From Kluyvera genomosp. 3 (GTDB lineage Bacteria; Pseudomonadota; Gammaproteobacteria; Enterobacterales; Enterobacteriaceae): a stretch of 64,000 bases of DNA. Below are positions 62,476 to 64,000 of this stretch, piece by piece (position 1 is the stretch's first letter; each line of letters begins with the position of its first letter). A model generated the notes under the pieces. It made no database searches. It was not told where the DNA came from and saw only the letters and a list, made by a program, of their open reading frames with translations. Location: NCBI GenBank assembly GCA_002211745.1, contig CP022114.1, forward strand, positions 1,892,645-1,956,644. Reading direction: 5' to 3'. A program made the translations under genes and the position numbers.

Positions 62476-63762
62476 ATGCGCGTAAAAAAAGTAATGATTA
62501 AACCCTCTATTATCGCTCTGGCTATTACTGCGGCGGTAGGTGCACCAGCTTGTGCTCTGGCAAGCAGCGGCGACTTTGCCTCTCCGGCGTATACGGCGAC
62601 GCAAACCAAAGGGGAAATGGTCTATAAAAGCGATGATACGGCGGTCTCCATTATGGGTTCCGTACGTTTGTATGCGAAGGACGATTCCGCGCATAGCGTA
62701 GAACATAATATTCAGAATAATGACTCGCGTCTGGGCGTCGCATTACGGCAGAAAATTAATGACAAAGGTTATTATGCGGTAGGTTATTACGAAACCGGTA
62801 TTCACGGTCTGGATTCCGCCACTGACGATCAGGGTAATGATGTCTATACCCGTCAGGCGTACGCCGGGCTGGGCAATGATGAATATGGTGTAATCACATT
62901 TGGTAAACAGTATGCGCCAACAGACTGGGGGCTGGGTATTGATACCACTTATGCTTACGGCGGTAAGGCCAAACACGATACCGCCGGGATGTCGACGGAT
63001 ATTATTAACTCAGCAGCTATCTATTACTACAACACCAAAGAATTTACCGTCGGCGTCATGGGCCAGGGTAATGATGATGTAGATAAAATTGGCTTCGGTA
63101 GCGGTTATGGCGATGGCCCGGATATGCACGATGCTTACCATGACGGTTCTGCCACCGTTCACGGCGGTGCGGCGCTGGCGGCGCAGTATCGCTTTGACAA
63201 TGGCTTCTCTGTTTCCGGTGCGGCAGCGTACAACAATTATACGGTTAACCAGGGGACAACGACGACCAATATGACCTATTACGACCAGAATGGTAACCCA
63301 ATGGGCACCGTACCGGTCACCAACGTCACCGGCCCGTCATACGATGGTAACACCTACTCGATGGGCTTAAACGCCAAGTACACCGCCAATTTTGACGGCT
63401 TCACCTGGTATAACGCCGCGCAGGCGACTTACTACATCAACAAAGTTGACGATGTTCACGCAGCGGTCAGCGGCACCAGCAACGCCACCGACGATCAGGA
63501 AACTATCCTGGGCCTGGAATATGCTTCTCAGTTCAAAATTACGCCGGAGTGGAGCGTTTACGCTAACTTTGACTGGACTGAAGGCGGCGATGCGATGGAC
63601 GGACAGCATTTCCAGTCCACCACGCTGGGTACTGACTACTGGTTAGGTAAAAACGCCGTCACCTATATCGAATACGGCTATGAGAAAGCCAGCGGGAATA
63701 CCGATGATTCTTATAACGTCTCCGATCACCTGGCTGCGGTAGGCCTGCGTATCTTTATCTAA
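62476..63762 (+). CDS. General porin of the outer membrane
   Basis: A 428-residue Gram-negative porin. Signal peptide after MRVKKVMIKPSIIALAITAA to about ALA; the mature protein has alternating beta strands (MGSVRLYAKDD, GYYAVGYYETGIHG, DEYGVITFGKQYAPTDWGL), a Gly/Asp-rich loop and a C-terminal beta strand HLAAVGLRIFI. It differs from OmpC/OmpF and is closer to general porins of the Vibrio/Photobacterium type. An internal ATG (MIKPS) is a possible start. E. coli has chemoreceptor genes at this place. The substrate is unknown. Confidence 0.88.
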   Translation: MRVKKVMIKPSIIALAITAAVGAPACALASSGDFASPAYTATQTKGEMVYKSDDTAVSIMGSVRLYAKDDSAHSVEHNIQNNDSRLGVALRQKINDKGYYAVGYYETGIHGLDSATDDQGNDVYTRQAYAGLGNDEYGVITFGKQYAPTDWGLGIDTTYAYGGKAKHDTAGMSTDIINSAAIYYYNTKEFTVGVMGQGNDDVDKIGFGSGYGDGPDMHDAYHDGSATVHGGAALAAQYRFDNGFSVSGAAAYNNYTVNQGTTTTNMTYYDQNGNPMGTVPVTNVTGPSYDGNTYSMGLNAKYTANFDGFTWYNAAQATYYINKVDDVHAAVSGTSNATDDQETILGLEYASQFKITPEWSVYANFDWTEGGDAMDGQHFQSTTLGTDYWLGKNAVTYIEYGYEKASGNTDDSYNVSDHLAAVGLRIFI

Positions 63763-63895
63763 ATGCTGTAAACCCCCATCTTATGCCAGTGGGGTGGGGG
63801 CCGTACTTTTCATTTGCTCTTGTTACTATTGTGTTGATGTCGCTGTGGGGAGGGGGAGTGCTTCGCGGCGATAATGGCAGGTTTATTTCCTATTT

Positions 63896-63925
63896 AGCCA
63901 GACCCGGAGGTCTGGCTTTTCTTTT
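63896..63925 (+). terminator. Terminator downstream of the porin gene
   Basis: AGCCAGACC (63896-63904) pairs with GGTCTGGCT (63909-63917), loop CGGA, then TTTCTTTT. A weaker CCCCCATC/GGTGGGGG hairpin lies nearer the porin stop at about 63771-63800. Confidence 0.85.
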
Positions 63926-63940
63926 ATGTCGCCCTGTCGT

Positions 63941-64000
63941 TTACATATTCTGCTGTACGACTTCGGGAGCTTCCTGCGCCAGCTCGCCCTCGTTCTGCGA
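63941..64000 (-). CDS. Possible C-terminus of a minus-strand protein
   Basis: From the window edge the minus strand reads SQNEGELAQEAPEVVQQNM then TAA at 63943-63941. The acidic, Gln-rich end looks coding, but only 19 residues are visible and no family can be assigned. Confidence 0.25.
   Translation of the reverse strand, partial: SQNEGELAQEAPEVVQQNM

Overview
The window is a 64 kb stretch of an enterobacterial chromosome from a motile member of the Enterobacteriaceae close to Escherichia, Enterobacter, Citrobacter and motile Klebsiella (K. aerogenes). The evidence is near-complete colinearity with the E. coli fliR-to-motA region, tRNA genes in the glyW-cysT-leuZ order, and enterobacterial small genes (yodC, yodD, dsrB, yecF, yecH, yecJ, azuC) plus the sRNA dsrA. 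I cannot name the species from sequence alone.

Layout. 1-4.4 kb: end of yedI, yodC, the diguanylate cyclase dgcQ, the sRNA dsrA, yodD, dsrB and the capsule regulator rcsA. 4.4-15.5 kb: the flagellar export and basal-body genes fliFGHIJKLMNOPQR (minus strand), with fliE divergent. 15.5-17.2 kb: a small accessory patch with two related Cys-containing lipoproteins, then yedD. 17.2-26.4 kb: fliTSD, the flagellin fliC, fliAZ and the cystine/D-cysteine genes tcyJ-dcyD-tcyL-tcyN. 26.7-31.7 kb: sdiA, yecF, uvrY-uvrC, pgsA and tRNA-Gly, -Cys and -Leu. 31.8-40.7 kb: an accessory segment between leuZ and yecA holding arsRBC, a GAF-GGDEF cyclase and a five-gene branched-chain amino acid ABC transporter. 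40.7-50 kb: yecA, tyrP, yecH, ftnA, yecR, an HD-GYP phosphodiesterase with two periplasmic sensor domains, an RpiB/LacAB-type isomerase, an MFS exporter, azuC, yecJ and ftnB. 50-55.6 kb: a DJ-1/PfpI protein, araFGH and uspC. 56.4-61.8 kb: the flagellar master regulator flhDC, then motAB-cheAW. 62.5-63.8 kb: a general porin where E. coli has its chemoreceptor genes.

How it works together. FlhDC turns on the fli operons and fliA. FliA (sigma-28) then reads the late promoters, and exact TAAA-N15-GCCGATAA-type elements are visible before fliD, fliC and, inside the end of flhC, motA. Several c-di-GMP enzymes (DgcQ, the GAF-GGDEF protein, the HD-GYP protein), RcsA, UvrY and SdiA are encoded beside this machinery and are plausible links between motility, capsule and biofilm. 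The DsrA, AzuCR and MotR RNA loci are conserved.

Data caution. About 54 single-base reading-frame breaks interrupt roughly 32 otherwise full-length conserved genes. Nearly all are repaired by adding one base, usually to a G or C run. I read this as a systematic sequencing or assembly deletion error, so the affected genes are annotated as full CDS with the break noted. I found no clearly undescribed defence or mobile system. The most interesting items are the HD-GYP sensor, the MotR-type leader, the accessory inserts and the flagellin variable region.
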